DNA of 64,000 bases from Phorcus lineatus (taxonomy: Eukaryota; Mollusca; Gastropoda; Trochida; Trochidae), in contig OV121083.1 of assembly GCA_921293015.1 (NCBI GenBank), positions 26,466,908 to 26,530,907 on the forward strand. The letters run 5' to 3'. Below the pieces are notes generated by a model. It did no database searches. It saw nothing but the letters and a program-made list of their open reading frames with translations, and was not told the origin of the DNA. Of the stretch, positions 35,960 through 48,100 are shown piece after piece. Within the stretch, counting starts at the first letter, position 1. Every line of letters begins with the position of its first letter. Position numbers and translations under genes: made by a program.

Positions 35960-36265
35960 TTGTTCACATTCAAGGTCTAAGGTCAAGGTCATGAGTTTTT
36001 AAATCAGTAAATAAAATCCTTGTAAACATGTTAATTAAGGCAAATTTCCAAGATTTTGAAAGGGTTTTGCAACAATCTGTCAAAGGTCAAGGTCATACCG
36101 AAGCATGGTTTTGCATATCATTACATGATTTTGATCCAATGAAAAGTGATAATTGGACACATGACCTTGAATGTCAAAGGTCAAAGTCACAAAATATGGG
36201 TAAGGGCCAAGTTCACCCTTTAATCAAATTATGAAATCAGACATTTCACATCAAGGTCAACGTTC
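35960..36265. promoter_or_regulatory. Cluster of AAGGTCA-type nuclear-receptor half-sites
   Basis: AAGGTCA or close variants occur near 35979-35991, 36083-36094, 36162-36169 (reverse), 36176-36185 and 36251-36259. The spacing is irregular and this motif is common in mollusc repeats, so it may be repeat-derived. Confidence 0.3.
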
Positions 36266-37194
36266 ATGATCAAAAGTTCTGAAATCACTAAAATGTGATC
36301 AAACTAAGGTAATGATAATTAAGAATGCTATGAGTTGTAAGAGCAAATTCTTGACTTTTATGCATTTTATTGTGGTATATTCATTTTAAAAAGTGCCCAT
36401 TTTTAAAAGGCTGTAGTAAAGGCTAACAGGTGAAGACAAACCCCTTAGTTTTGGGGATGCTCTCCTTCAGCATTTTCACGCAAACCCTAATAGATTTTTG
36501 TGAAGGATTTATTCTTCTCTTAAATGGGACACTAATTTTAGAATGTAATGAAACTTTACACATGTAATCACTATTATATATGAATTAGCCTTGTCTTTGC
36601 CGCCCTCTCCTTTGTAAAAAGTATGAAAATATTAGCACATTGGGATAAATGTTCTTGGAGTTGATCGTTCCTTGTACATTCGGGCGCGGTATTATCGATA
36701 TATCAGTATACATTGCAATACAGAAAGAACATGGTACGGACAGGGACTAATTCCTGGAAATATCCAATATATCGGACATTTCAAAATAACCAATTTCCAT
36801 CTAAAATTGCAGTAAAACAAACTTTATTTGTGAAGTGAAAATTGTTCAAACGTGTTCAAGCTCCAAGCCGGTCATTGAAATATCTCCCTTCAAAAAGACG
36901 GACAGCCCAGCATTCATTGATTGTTCTAATGGCTGCTATTTGTTAAAGAGAACATGGAAAATTTAAAATTATAAAAATACCAATAGATCGCAATGCATAT
37001 CGCAATATGCAATACATCGCAATTCAGAGACGAGGAGCGATACCCAACCTTATTGTAGCCAAAGCTTGACGTATGTCAATCTCGAGTGTTTGTATACATG
37101 TACCCAAAATTCAATTGTCGATCTTGCGTGTACCGACCCACCATCCCTTTAACTTATTCATTTGCCATGAACAGTCGACAGTAAGAACTTAATG

Positions 37195-37365
37195 TCCGGC
37201 ATTAAAAGGCATTGTTGATCATTCTCGTAAATAGTTTGTAAATATGTGGATATTTTGTCCATACATATACTTTTTTCTTATTATGTTGTAAATATAGTAG
37301 AAGTTCAGCGCCCTCTTTCATGTCATTCCCTCAAAAAACAGCATGGCGGAGCGATTGATACGGGC
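37195..37365 (+). mobile_element. YY1-motif MITE family, partial copy
   Basis: Contains 'aaaaggcattgttgat', 'tgtaaatatg.ggatatt.tgtccatacata', 'ttatgtcattcc.tcaaaa' and 'catggcgga', in the same order as the right half of the copy at 40755-41170. Confidence 0.7.
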
Positions 37366-37411
37366 GGACTCTTTATATATGATTCTATGATTTCAAAGGT
37401 GTTGTAGTACG

Positions 37412-37440
37412 TCCCCCCGCCCCCCTCCCCTTCCCGCCTC
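37412..37440 (-). other. Potential G-quadruplex tract
   Basis: On the - strand the runs GGG, GGGG, GGGGGG and GGGGGG are separated by one or two bases, satisfying the canonical four-run pattern. Confidence 0.6.
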
Positions 37441-37574
37441 CAAAGAAAAGGAACACAGGGCATTGTGATGGAGTTAAATATGTCAAATTTTATAAATGGT
37501 AGATCAACATGATGATTCGAAAACAATTTACTTTTTAATGCTTATCAGTTCAGAATAATGATAATAAACCGCTG

Positions 37575-38035
37575 AAAGAGCCACTCCGTGAGTTGTTGGA
37601 GTCATATATGCCAAACTTAATCTGTGGTGTCATTTGATCGCGAAGTATCGACTGTTACTAAAAAGACACATTTTAAAGCTTATGGGTTTATCCACGGTGA
37701 GATGAAGGTATAACGTTCGCAATTATGATCGAAAACCGAGCAGTGGCGCGCGTCAAATAGTCAAACGTTATTTTGGAGACTTGTCTGAGGGCAGTTGATA
37801 GTGTTTGTTAGGTTATATAACTAGTATCCATGTATATTGGACGTGATATCTATACTCTCTATCTCTGTTCATTTATACTGCTGTTTTTAGATTTTCATGG
37901 AAAACCAGTATTTGTCATATATATGTCTTTTGGACATAAAAAGTTAAGATGTTTTAATTTTATATCACCACATATGACATTGAGATTCATATCAAAGGTA
38001 AATAATATGTTATGAAAATCACGGAGTGGCTCTTT
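37575..38035. mobile_element. MITE with AAAGAGCCACT termini, copy 2
   Basis: Inverted ends AAAGAGCCACTCCGTGA (37575) and TCACGGAGTGGCTCTTT (38035). The left half matches the 19690-19930 copy in reverse orientation; about 220 bases are extra. A further family fragment ('gatcgaaacccgg.caatggcgcg') follows at 38050-38090, and diverged ones at 40290-40700 and 47690-47880. Confidence 0.85.
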
Positions 38036-38579
38036 AAAATCGCGATGTGTGATCGAAACCCGGACAATGGCGCGTGCCAATGACTATAACTTATTTACAG
38101 CAGAAACAAAGACAAATATGTCTTTGTAGTGAAGTGTATATAACACAACTAGTTTACATTTAAAAGTACATGTAGAATTTCGACCTCGTAAAATTAAGTA
38201 ACAATTACGTAAATTTACTTAGAAGTGGATGTCATAATTTTGGCATGGTAGGGATAAAGATGACGGTTGAGCGATGTAATTTGAATTTTATTCAGGAAGA
38301 AATATTTTTGGTATTATTTTTGGCTAAAACATCAGTTTTCGAAAGAACATCTTTGTTTCGTGTGGTATATACAGCACCATCCTGTTCTTGGGTAAAACGT
38401 ATACGCTTTTGCTCCGCGCATGAGTAGAGAGGTAGCATATATACGTTTTACCCTGAGACATAATGATACAGCACGTTTTTCCATCAGAATTAATGTCCGG
38501 TATAATTGGCGATTTAGGTTACTATTAAACATTATTAATAGGCAATAACTGCCTTTGTCATTCTAGTATCTAGTTAATA

Positions 38580-38715
38580 CGAGTTGTAATGATCCGTCAT
38601 TGAAAGAATTACTGATTGAGGTCATGTTCAGCTGACCTTTGACGAATTTAAAACCGACCAATAAAATGAAGACAGACAGTACGTTTTGAACCAATCAAAG
38701 ACGAGTTTCTTGGGC
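38580..38715 (-). repeat. Dispersed repeat shared with 56630-56760
   Basis: In reverse complement it matches part of the inverted-repeat element at 56212-57937: 'cgtctttgattggtt', 'ttattggtcggtt', 'gtcaaaggtca.ctgaacatgac' and 'atcagtaatt'. Confidence 0.75.
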
Positions 38716-39994
38716 GTATTGGCTCATCTGACACAAATTTTCGTTTGCCTTTATTTTGTCTATATTTTACCATAAAACCCTTTTTTTTATTGATTATCTG
38801 ACCTCATTTGTTAACTTCCATCTCGTACAAATTAATTAATACATAACACACAATCAACTATATCTGACTAGACATAGACGAAACTTAATTAACAGAATAA
38901 CACACTAGAAATTTTGGTAAAAGAATTATTTTACTCGTTGAACATTCAAGATCGAAGACAGACAGACAGACACATTTTTTAACTCTCGACTTTGGCTTTA
39001 AAGACACTTCATCGGTTGTAGTCGGGTTTGACGAAATTTGTTCACTGTGGTGTAATAGACATTGCAACGAGAAGTCATAGTATGAAATATGTAATGTCAT
39101 TTTCCAGTTTCATTGAAATGGGATCTTATTTTACACCTGGCTGTTACACAGATGATATGAATCACAATGAAGCCACGATGACTCATGCCGCCAGGTGAAA
39201 CTTTGAAATACAAGTAGTTTAATCAGCCCTTAAACGACTTCGATCCCTAACAAACTTGGGTTACTGGCAAAAAACTTAACTTTTCGGATACATGTCCGAT
39301 CTTCAGTATTCGAAAAACGAATATTTCGGACTACTTTTTTAATGTCTTCTCGCTAATAAGAGTTTTAAAATAAGTAGGGGTTCCAAAAAAAAGTTCGTTT
39401 CTGACATTAATTCTCAACTGAACCCCATCGCACCTCAACATATTTACTTGTCTTTCTGAAAAAGCACAACCTCATCTGACCCAAATCTGTTTTGAGTTTA
39501 GGAGACACCTTTGAATCATTTTAGGCAGAGAAATTGATTCGCAGGGTACACAAATCATGGCACATTCGTTTTAAGAATGCTTCTTTGGATTAAAAAAATC
39601 TAATAATTTGAAACGTTTATTTTCGCTTTCGTTACTAAAAGTGTATTTCTGCCCCTTAATGTCAACATATTTACACATTAATCTTTCCAGTCGAATGCCA
39701 CATTATAAACCTTTTGAAGAGTCTGTGATTTGCATGTTGTCATTTATTTCAATGAACTCTTGTCTCAGGTTCAAAGTGACGATCCCTTGTTTATCAAAAT
39801 GTGGCAAATAATTGTCTTTTTAAGCGCGATAAACCTCAAGCATGCAGATGTTGACTCACCTGACGTCTTTGTTGCTGTTGCTCCTCTGAAAATATTCACG
39901 CATTCATCAGACCGACAGCTTGTTCATATGTAAATTGATGATCATTTCAATTGTTACTAATGTGATAAGGAGCTAAATGTTACGCCTATAATAT
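38716..39994. other. No supported feature
   Basis: AT-rich DNA between repeats; short frames only. Confidence 0.4.
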
Positions 39995-40235
39995 CATTGA
40001 ATCACGGACAGAATCAAGAGGTCCAGGGCTCGAATCCCGCCACGGGCTCGGCAACTTTGTCTGTAGTAGAGAACTGTTCTACATTCAGTAAGGTTTGCGT
40101 GCAATGCTACACTGAATTTCAAGACAGTACCATCCATTCGTTAATTACATTTATGATCGCAGGTTTCATCGCAACGCAAAGCCACATTTCTGTTGCGGTC
40201 TTCTTCCCCGCAATATAACAAGTAGTCGTGCTAAA
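39995..40235 (+). mobile_element. tRNA-derived SINE, copy 2
   Basis: B box GGCTCGAATCC (40027-40037) followed by 'cgggctcggcaactttgtct', 'tagtagagaactgtt', 'atgctacactgaatttca' and 'cgcaggtttcatcgcaa', the same body as copy 1. The tRNA-like head is more decayed. Confidence 0.8.
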
Positions 40236-40754
40236 AGTAACAGATTCGGCAAATCACTGTTTTATACTGTCTGTAGGAAAGACCAAAAAAGACACTTTGT
40301 GATTGCCATGACATATTGTTTGATTTTTATACGAATCTTCATGCCATAAATGGGATATAACTTCATAATTCTTACAAAATCATCCCAAAATGACAAACAT
40401 AATGACAATTAAATTTTTTCAATGAAATCGGAAACACAGCCTTATATTTATGCAGGAACCGAAATTACATGTTCAATTTACAACAATACTAATCATATAA
40501 CCTTAAAATCACTATCAACTCTTAAGTTTGCATTTAGTAAGTTTCAAAAATTACGTTTGACTAATCGCAGCGCGTCATTGTTCGGTTTTCGATCATAATG
40601 GGGACTTAATTAATACGTGACCTGCATATTGTCACTGTAGAATCAGTCATCTTATTAGCTTAAAAAATATTACATCAACGCAACAGTCGGTTCTATGTTA
40701 TGAAAGGACACCATTGCCTATTTTTTCATACGTTAACCCAATAATTATAGTACT

Positions 40755-41170
40755 GTTAAAAAAAGACAGTCCTTTCGGGTTATTTTTTGTAGAAACGAAA
40801 TTCAAGGGGACATTCCAGTTTATACATGTATATAGTATATGTACATGGTTATTATCATAACCGAGCTGAAACATGCTACTGTGGGTAACATTTTTGTTCA
40901 TTAAGATGGTTCAACTAAATAAATGAGAGAGTTCACTCGGTAAAATAAAACAAGTGAAGCCATTCATCGGCGCTACGAGTGAAACAACAATTGCTACGGC
41001 ATTAGAAGGCATTGTTGATTTATCTTATTATTAATCATTTGTGAATGTGTCCATATTCTTTCCATACATATAGTTTATTTATGTTTATAATGTTGTAAAA
41101 TTAGAAAGAGTACAGCGTTTATTTTATGTCATCCCCCCAAAACAAGATGGCGGACCGGATGCCGATAGGT
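40755..41170 (+). mobile_element. YY1-motif MITE family, longest copy
   Basis: Order of shared blocks: 'gacagtcctttcgggttatt', 'gaaattcaaggggacattcc', 'gtgaagccattcatcggcgc', 'ggcattgttgatt', 'tgtccatattctttccatac', 'tttatgtcat', then 'aacaagatggcggac' and 'gatgccgatagg'. Other copies: 37195, 42605, 44945 and 46150 (reverse). No coding capacity. Confidence 0.8.
41118..41123 (-). terminator. Candidate polyadenylation signal for the GPCR
   Basis: AATAAA on the - strand about 540 bases after the GPCR stop codon, inside the neighbouring MITE. Nearer AATAAA signals were not seen. Confidence 0.25.
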
Positions 41171-41661
41171 TAGGTTGTATCTGAGCTGGCAGCTTCAGTT
41201 GCCAGGCCTTACCAGAAAATCTTCGTGAATAAGAAAATGAACGATTTTGTTCTTATGGGATTAATCAATTAATTTCAATTTGTCCAAAAAAACACCTGTA
41301 TATTGTTGCGTCAAACTAGGTTAACAGAACCAGAAACCTCAGTGAACAGTGAAACAGTGGACGAATTTAGAACCTCACTGTCAGCACCATACTCCTACTA
41401 AACTCTCCGTGATGCGAGCACACCAAACCTGAAGAAATCATTGCTCAGTAATGAGTCAATCTTCAGTATCCATACAGATACAGTTACAGTAAGTATAGAA
41501 CATTGTTTTGTTTTTTGTTGTTGATGGAAGCTTTTGAAATAATAAGATTGAATTGATCCTGGATAATTAAAGAAGATGTATAAAGAAAGGTTTTTATATA
41601 ACAAAGATTTGATATACAATGTATATATTTCAACAATTAACATTTACAATTAAAAAAAGTC

Positions 41662-42128
41662 TCAAACAACCCCAGGCAGAGGCGGAACTGTTATTTGAAA
41701 TCGAACCCTCGACTTAGGTCTCTTTCCGCAGACTCCCAACGTCTTCCTGTCATCTTTAAGACTACTATGTATTTCAGCATTGTTAACAGAACTATTCTGT
41801 TCAAGATCCTCAACACGCAATAAGAACGAATCGTGTCCGCCAGTGGCAACAGTCCGAACTCTGTCGCTCTTCTCGAAGAAGGTCACCATGTCGGAATTCT
41901 CCGCCATATTGGAAGGGGAGGTAATGCACATTGCATTTCTGACTAGCCTCTTTATAACGCGCCGGAAGTCCTTGTTGAGGACGATGAATATCACTGGGTT
42001 GACAGAGCTGTTTGCAAAGGCAAGGAGAGTTGTGAAGAAGTCCGCAAGATAGGGAACAGGCACCTGTTCATTATTCACTGACCAGAAATTCAGGATGACA
42101 TATGGGCCCCAACACAGGAAGAACACAC
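41662..42128 (-). CDS. GPCR exon 2: TM6, TM7 and C-terminal tail
   Basis: Follows the acceptor 'tttttcag'; starts VFFLCWGPYVILNFW and ends PPLPGVV with TGA at 41664-41662. The 105-residue tail contains several Ser/Thr and acidic patches. Confidence 0.93.
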
Positions 42129-45100
42129 CTGAAAAACAAATGAGATATTGTTTACAGATTAAGTTCATTATAATACGGAAACCCAAGCACAGGACAAATT
42201 TACTAGCGAATATACATTGTCCAGCCTCACGGCAAGGTTTGGCTATGTATCTTTGCTAAGGATGAAAACGTTATGACATATAAAGAATTCAAATACGCCA
42301 CAATATACGTATGATACCGTCTACAATTTCTATAGGCTATAGTGTATATAATTCTCTCTGAACAGAAATAATTAGCTTAACCTGCTCTTATCTAACCTCT
42401 CTTACAAGTGCTAGATACTAGATATGGGGAATTCTGAACGGTTGTATTCAAAGTAAGTTGTGCATTCAAGTTATGTGGAGAACAGTACTAAGTGTTTCGC
42501 CCCCACGCCATAGGCCCGGTGGAGACTCCAAACATACATACATATAACTTCGGTCCCTAACGTTTGTTATGTCCTTCGGCAAGGCACTAAATTGTGTCCC
42601 GATATCTGTTAAAAGGACAGTCCCGTCAGGGTATTTTTGTGGAAACGAAATCCAAGGGGACATTCCAGGTTATACATATATTTTATTAGTAAATGGTTAT
42701 AACAGAACTCAGTTGAAACATTGTCTAGTGTAACATTAATATTATGGGTTTTTAAAAAAAGATTTTACAAATTGATAAATGACAACGCACACTTGGTAAA
42801 ATAAACAACAAGAAGGAGAAGTGAAGCCATTCAGAGGCGTTACAAACTATTCCCGGAAATATCATGCTTGTCGGAGGCATTGTCAATCTATTTAAGCAGA
42901 AAATACTCTTCTCGGCCGAGGCCACTGTCTATCTATTTCATAAAATATTCTGCTTGACTAAAGGCTTTGCAAATATGTTTCCGAAAATATCTTGGCCTCA
43001 GGCAATATCAAACTGTTTCAGAAAATATTCTTCTTGGCCGTGGCCATTTCCAAACTATTTACGAATATTTTGCATGAATTAGGCCATTGGCAATCTATTA
43101 CAAAATAATTCTGCTTGGCCTAGACCAATGTCAATCTTTTCTGAAAATATTCTGCGTTGACTCGGGTGTTTGCCAACCTATTACCAACTTATTCTGCTTG
43201 ACGCCGGCCTTTGTAAATCTATTTCAGAAAATAGTGTGCTTGGACACGACCATTGTCAATTTATTTACAGCAAGTAATGATATTTATTATTGTATTGGCA
43301 ATGCAGATTAGCTCTTAAGTCAGTGATATCGATCGAACACTCGGCAAATAAGTGTCACTTTTGTTTATTGTTTGGCACTGAAGTTAATAAACCGAGTTCA
43401 AGAGGATTAACTCCCTTCCTAACCGGATACTGAATTAGGTCCCTATTCCATCGGTGCAAATAGACCTAATGCATAGAAGATCGGTAAGGCGAATGCAAAG
43501 TCCATATTGATGCTTACTTATTTCAACTCAAACAGAAAAGCAGACAGACAAACGGACAGACGTTCAGACAGACATGTAGTATATCAAAGTGTCACGACAC
43601 AAGCATGATATAATAAATAAAGGTACAGAAACAATTTGAGAAGGTAAGCCATCATTTCAGGGTAAGGACAGACTATTTGTTAATTCATACTGTTTATTTG
43701 CGAGTGTCAATATATCATTCCTTATCATAAAACCTTTCTTTTTATAATATCAGCTTCATAGGGAGACTATGAAACGTGTGAGTATGATATTCATCCATTT
43801 GGAACGGATTTCGTTACCGCAATATCTTTTTTTAAAGATATTGCATCTTTCCACATATCATGCTAACACGTCGTGCTCATCTTTTGGTTTATGAGTCATG
43901 TTTACGTTTTATTATTCGTGATTCAAATGGTTTTTTTCGATTTTTAAGAATGATCAACTTCTTTTTTCCCTAAACAGCAACGTTTCAATGACAATATTTA
44001 ATGTCAGAAACGTCAGAATCAAAGCTTTATTACGATTCCATACTATAAAACGTTACTCGATGAACTACAGGCTATTCAAATCAATTAGATACGTGCGATT
44101 CGACATCCTCAAGAAATCATGGATTTGTTTCTAATAGAAAATACAAAGAGCATTTTCCTTCTGCACACAGTTTCTATGGAGATGAAGATTACAATGCTTA
44201 ACGCGACAGGTGAGTCGAACAAGCGTTATTTCTGATTATGATCAAGGTGTAGGATACACAAATCGATACATCGATCTTTGATCACAACTGTATAATTCTT
44301 TCGTTCGTTTTAAAAGAATTTGCAATCTCTTCTAGTAATCTTTAAATCACTTTATCATGAAGATGACTGTTGATGATGAAGATGATGAAGATGATGAAGC
44401 TACTTTTGCTGCTGCTGCTGATGATGATGATGACTAGATGATGATGTTGTTTATCATGATGATCATAAATGTTATGATGTTACTGCTGTTGATGATGATG
44501 ATGATGATCATGAAGTTTGTTACAATGATAATAAAGATGGTTATGATGGTAGTGATGCCGCTGATGATGAAGATGATGTTATTTGAAAATTCAACCATGG
44601 TTGTATACGCAGCAGCGTCGGCGACGTCCACAAACATTCTCCAGGTATGGGCCAATTAACAGGTAACACAAGGATTGATCAATAACGCGTGTCAATAGGT
44701 TATCAATATCTATTGTACAGTAATGTTCAAGTGTCGATAACACGGCTTCATATACGGAACAAGAAATTGGCCGTAGAGAACTATAAAACGCGAAGTTAAT
44801 CGACCATGTAAAACCTGGGGTGCGTTTAAGACGCGCCTTCTTATTGGAATATTGCCTAAAGTCAATAGACTTGCTGTAAAACGTCATCTGGCTTAGGCAC
44901 GCATAACATGTGAGAGGTCAGTGACCGCGGACCTATTGAATTTAAAAAGGGTATTGGGGTATTTTTGTGGCAACGAAAATTAAGGGATATTCCTATCTCT
45001 ACACTTGTTATTGAGACAGTAATATTATCAAATCCTGTTGAAACATTTTATGACACGTATATGTTGCTTTGACAAAAAAATAGCCATTAAAGATAGCAAA

Positions 45101-48100
45101 ATGTTTCGTTGTGAAGGCATTCATCGGGTCTATGAATTTGTAAAGCTTTTTTACGATATGACAAGGCATTTTCGATCAGTCTATTGAAGAATCATTTGTA
45201 CATTTGTCGATATCCTATCAATATATAGATTTCATCATAATAATTTGTATGGTCGTATTTTATAACAAAATGAAAATAAAACAAAATGGCGGCCCCCTAG
45301 CTAATGCATATTAGATTGTTTCTAATACGAGAGGTAGCCTAGTCGGACTGATGTCTTCTTATCAAACTAGTAACCAAAGGTTTAGATTATCCACTAAGAA
45401 ATATCGTGATATTTTAAGTTATAGAAAGGAAAATATTTATATGGATAGTATTCCTTTGAGAATCGTTTAAAGAAAAGCTCAAATTTACAACAACATCAAC
45501 AACAACAAAGATTTAAAGCGTAATTCGCTTTGGTAAAAAATAATTTAACAAAATTTACGTCAAAAAAAATTAATTCAGAGATATCTTTGGATCTTTTTCA
45601 ATCCAATTATTAAATCTATATATTTTCCTAATGCTCATATTTACATTTTCAGAAAAATAGTAATCGTGCTTAATTATTGATTAAAATTGTAAATTATGTA
45701 AATAACCAAAGCTACTAATGAGTACTAAGGATACTAAACTATTTCAAATATCGATTTAAATCGAACGTCAGTCCAGTAGAGCTAAGGTTTGTTGTCACTG
45801 TGAGGATTCCAATGTACATTTATGTAATTATTTAAGGAAATTGTGATGTTGTCACCATTTCTTAACAAAACACGTTTGAGTTAAACTTGTTAATCTATTT
45901 GTAATATTATCCAAACTTCATAAACAAGAATAGATATGTGGCGTGCAAGAACCAATTCATGGTCATGAGGTCCGAATCGTAAAATTCAGATTTTTTTTAA
46001 TGATTTAATTTACAATTAAATATTAATGAAAAAATTACTCGGCAAATTTTCTTCAATATAGGTTAACGTTACGTTAGTGTTTATATTATGGAGTGTGTTG
46101 CAAAAATTCCTGCCAACTGTGTTCCTGTAATACCATGAGTTTAATCTTTAAAGAGGCTTACCTATCGGCATCGAGTCCGCCATTTTGTTTTCAGGAAATG
46201 ACATGAAAAATGGTGCGGTATTTGCACAAATTTTAACACATTATATAAATTATATACTATATGTACTATTATATAGTACATGATTAGAATATCGACCATT
46301 TACTGATGATTTGTAATATGACTAATTATAATCAACGGTGCCCAGTTATGCTATAGCAAGGCTTTTCACGCTGGTAGCGCCGATGAATGGCTTCACTTTC
46401 ATTTTTTTACGGAGTCAAAATCAACCAAAATGTTATGTTACAATTATGTTCTGATAACATAATTGTATAACCGGGAATATTCCCTTGAATTTCATTTCCA
46501 TAATAAAGCCCCGATGGCGCTGTCCTTTAAAGTATGTGATTGGAGTATGTTTTTTCGTCATTTTCTAAAATAAATCGGAACTCTTGGACGAATGATGAAC
46601 ATTATTTGACATACTATTAGCACTAAGTTCGACAGCAATGAAACAAACTTTTGCTAAGGAAAATGACTCAAAACAACACCAAAGATAAAAGAAAAGACAT
46701 ACAACTGTAACAAATAATGGTATTTTTTTGCCAGCAAAATGAAACCACCATTGTTTTGATTAGACATTTCACGCTTTGTGACAAGGATTTCAAAACATCC
46801 GGGTAATTTTTCCCAAATAACAACTATGGTGTTGTTTTGATTAATTTTGTATCTTTTTTTTTCAATAAGAATATAATTCATAGGGGAGAATTTGTCTTAA
46901 ACAGATTTCTGATGGCTATATATGTCATGGTACTATCCATAACCTGTTCCTTTAAAGAATAAATAAATATTAACAACATCTTATATCTTTAAGATTCAGC
47001 ACGAAATTAAAAATGATAGCATCATCATACACTTCGTAGAAACATAACATAGTTTGAATAAATGGAAGGTGAAGAGTCACAGATATTGTCCCCTGACCCA
47101 ATCCCTATAGAGCAGTACTCGGATCCCAAATGCGACGAGGTATGAGTAATATTTTCGTCTGATTTCAATGAGATTGCGATACATGATTTAAGCATAGTAT
47201 AGACCATCATATTTTGCTCATTAAATGTTTGCTTTATTTTAAAAAAATAGGTCAAATAATAATATCAAAAGGAATGAATTAATGTGTACATTCACTCCAA
47301 TATTATTATCAAAATAAGCATTATACTATCAACACAAATGTTAAAGTCATATCTTTTATTAAAACGATAATGTAAATATTTATCAGAAAATAGTTCTACA
47401 CGTATATTTCAAATGGATTAAATGCATTAACCCGTATTACGCTATTTGCTTTCGGAATATTATTGAATCCAAATAAGCAATACCCTATCAACACAAATCC
47501 ATTATCAAACAATAGGTCGATTTCGATAATGACTTCTGTAGTGGTAAAATGTCGTTTCCCCAGAAACGAAACACTCTGGTTTGAATTTATAAACGTGTTG
47601 ATAGTCTAATGACCAACAACACTGTACTAAGCAACAGCGTTCCCCGGGGGAATTTGTGTACATGTACAACTTCTCAGTGTTCTCATTAAAGGGGAACACA
47701 GTATATATGTTTTTAAATTTCTTAAATGGTTTCTCAATGCTTATCATGCCTGTGACGATAGTTACGATAAACGACGATACATAAATCGTGATTTGTAATC
47801 AGAAACCGAGACCGGAAACATTTTGCGCGCGCCAATGACCAAAATGTGTAATTCGGAAACTTATTCGTTGTAGCTGCAAAGACAATTATGATTTCGTAGT
47901 GTTTGGTAGGTCTTTGAAGTAATATACTTGTGTATGATACGCAGAATATCGACTTCTTAAAATTTATAGGACAGATGATGTTATTTTTTAGGGATATCAG
48001 AAATAAAGATGCAAGTTTTGGTAGAAGATATGAACTTAACGAAGGACAGAGGGTATTTCGGCTCTTATTTCAGCAACATGAAAAATAAGGAAATGCAATT

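Noticed and set aside
42864..43311. Repetitive 'NLF.KI.CL' frames
   Set aside because: Same minisatellite translated; the frame shifts between units.
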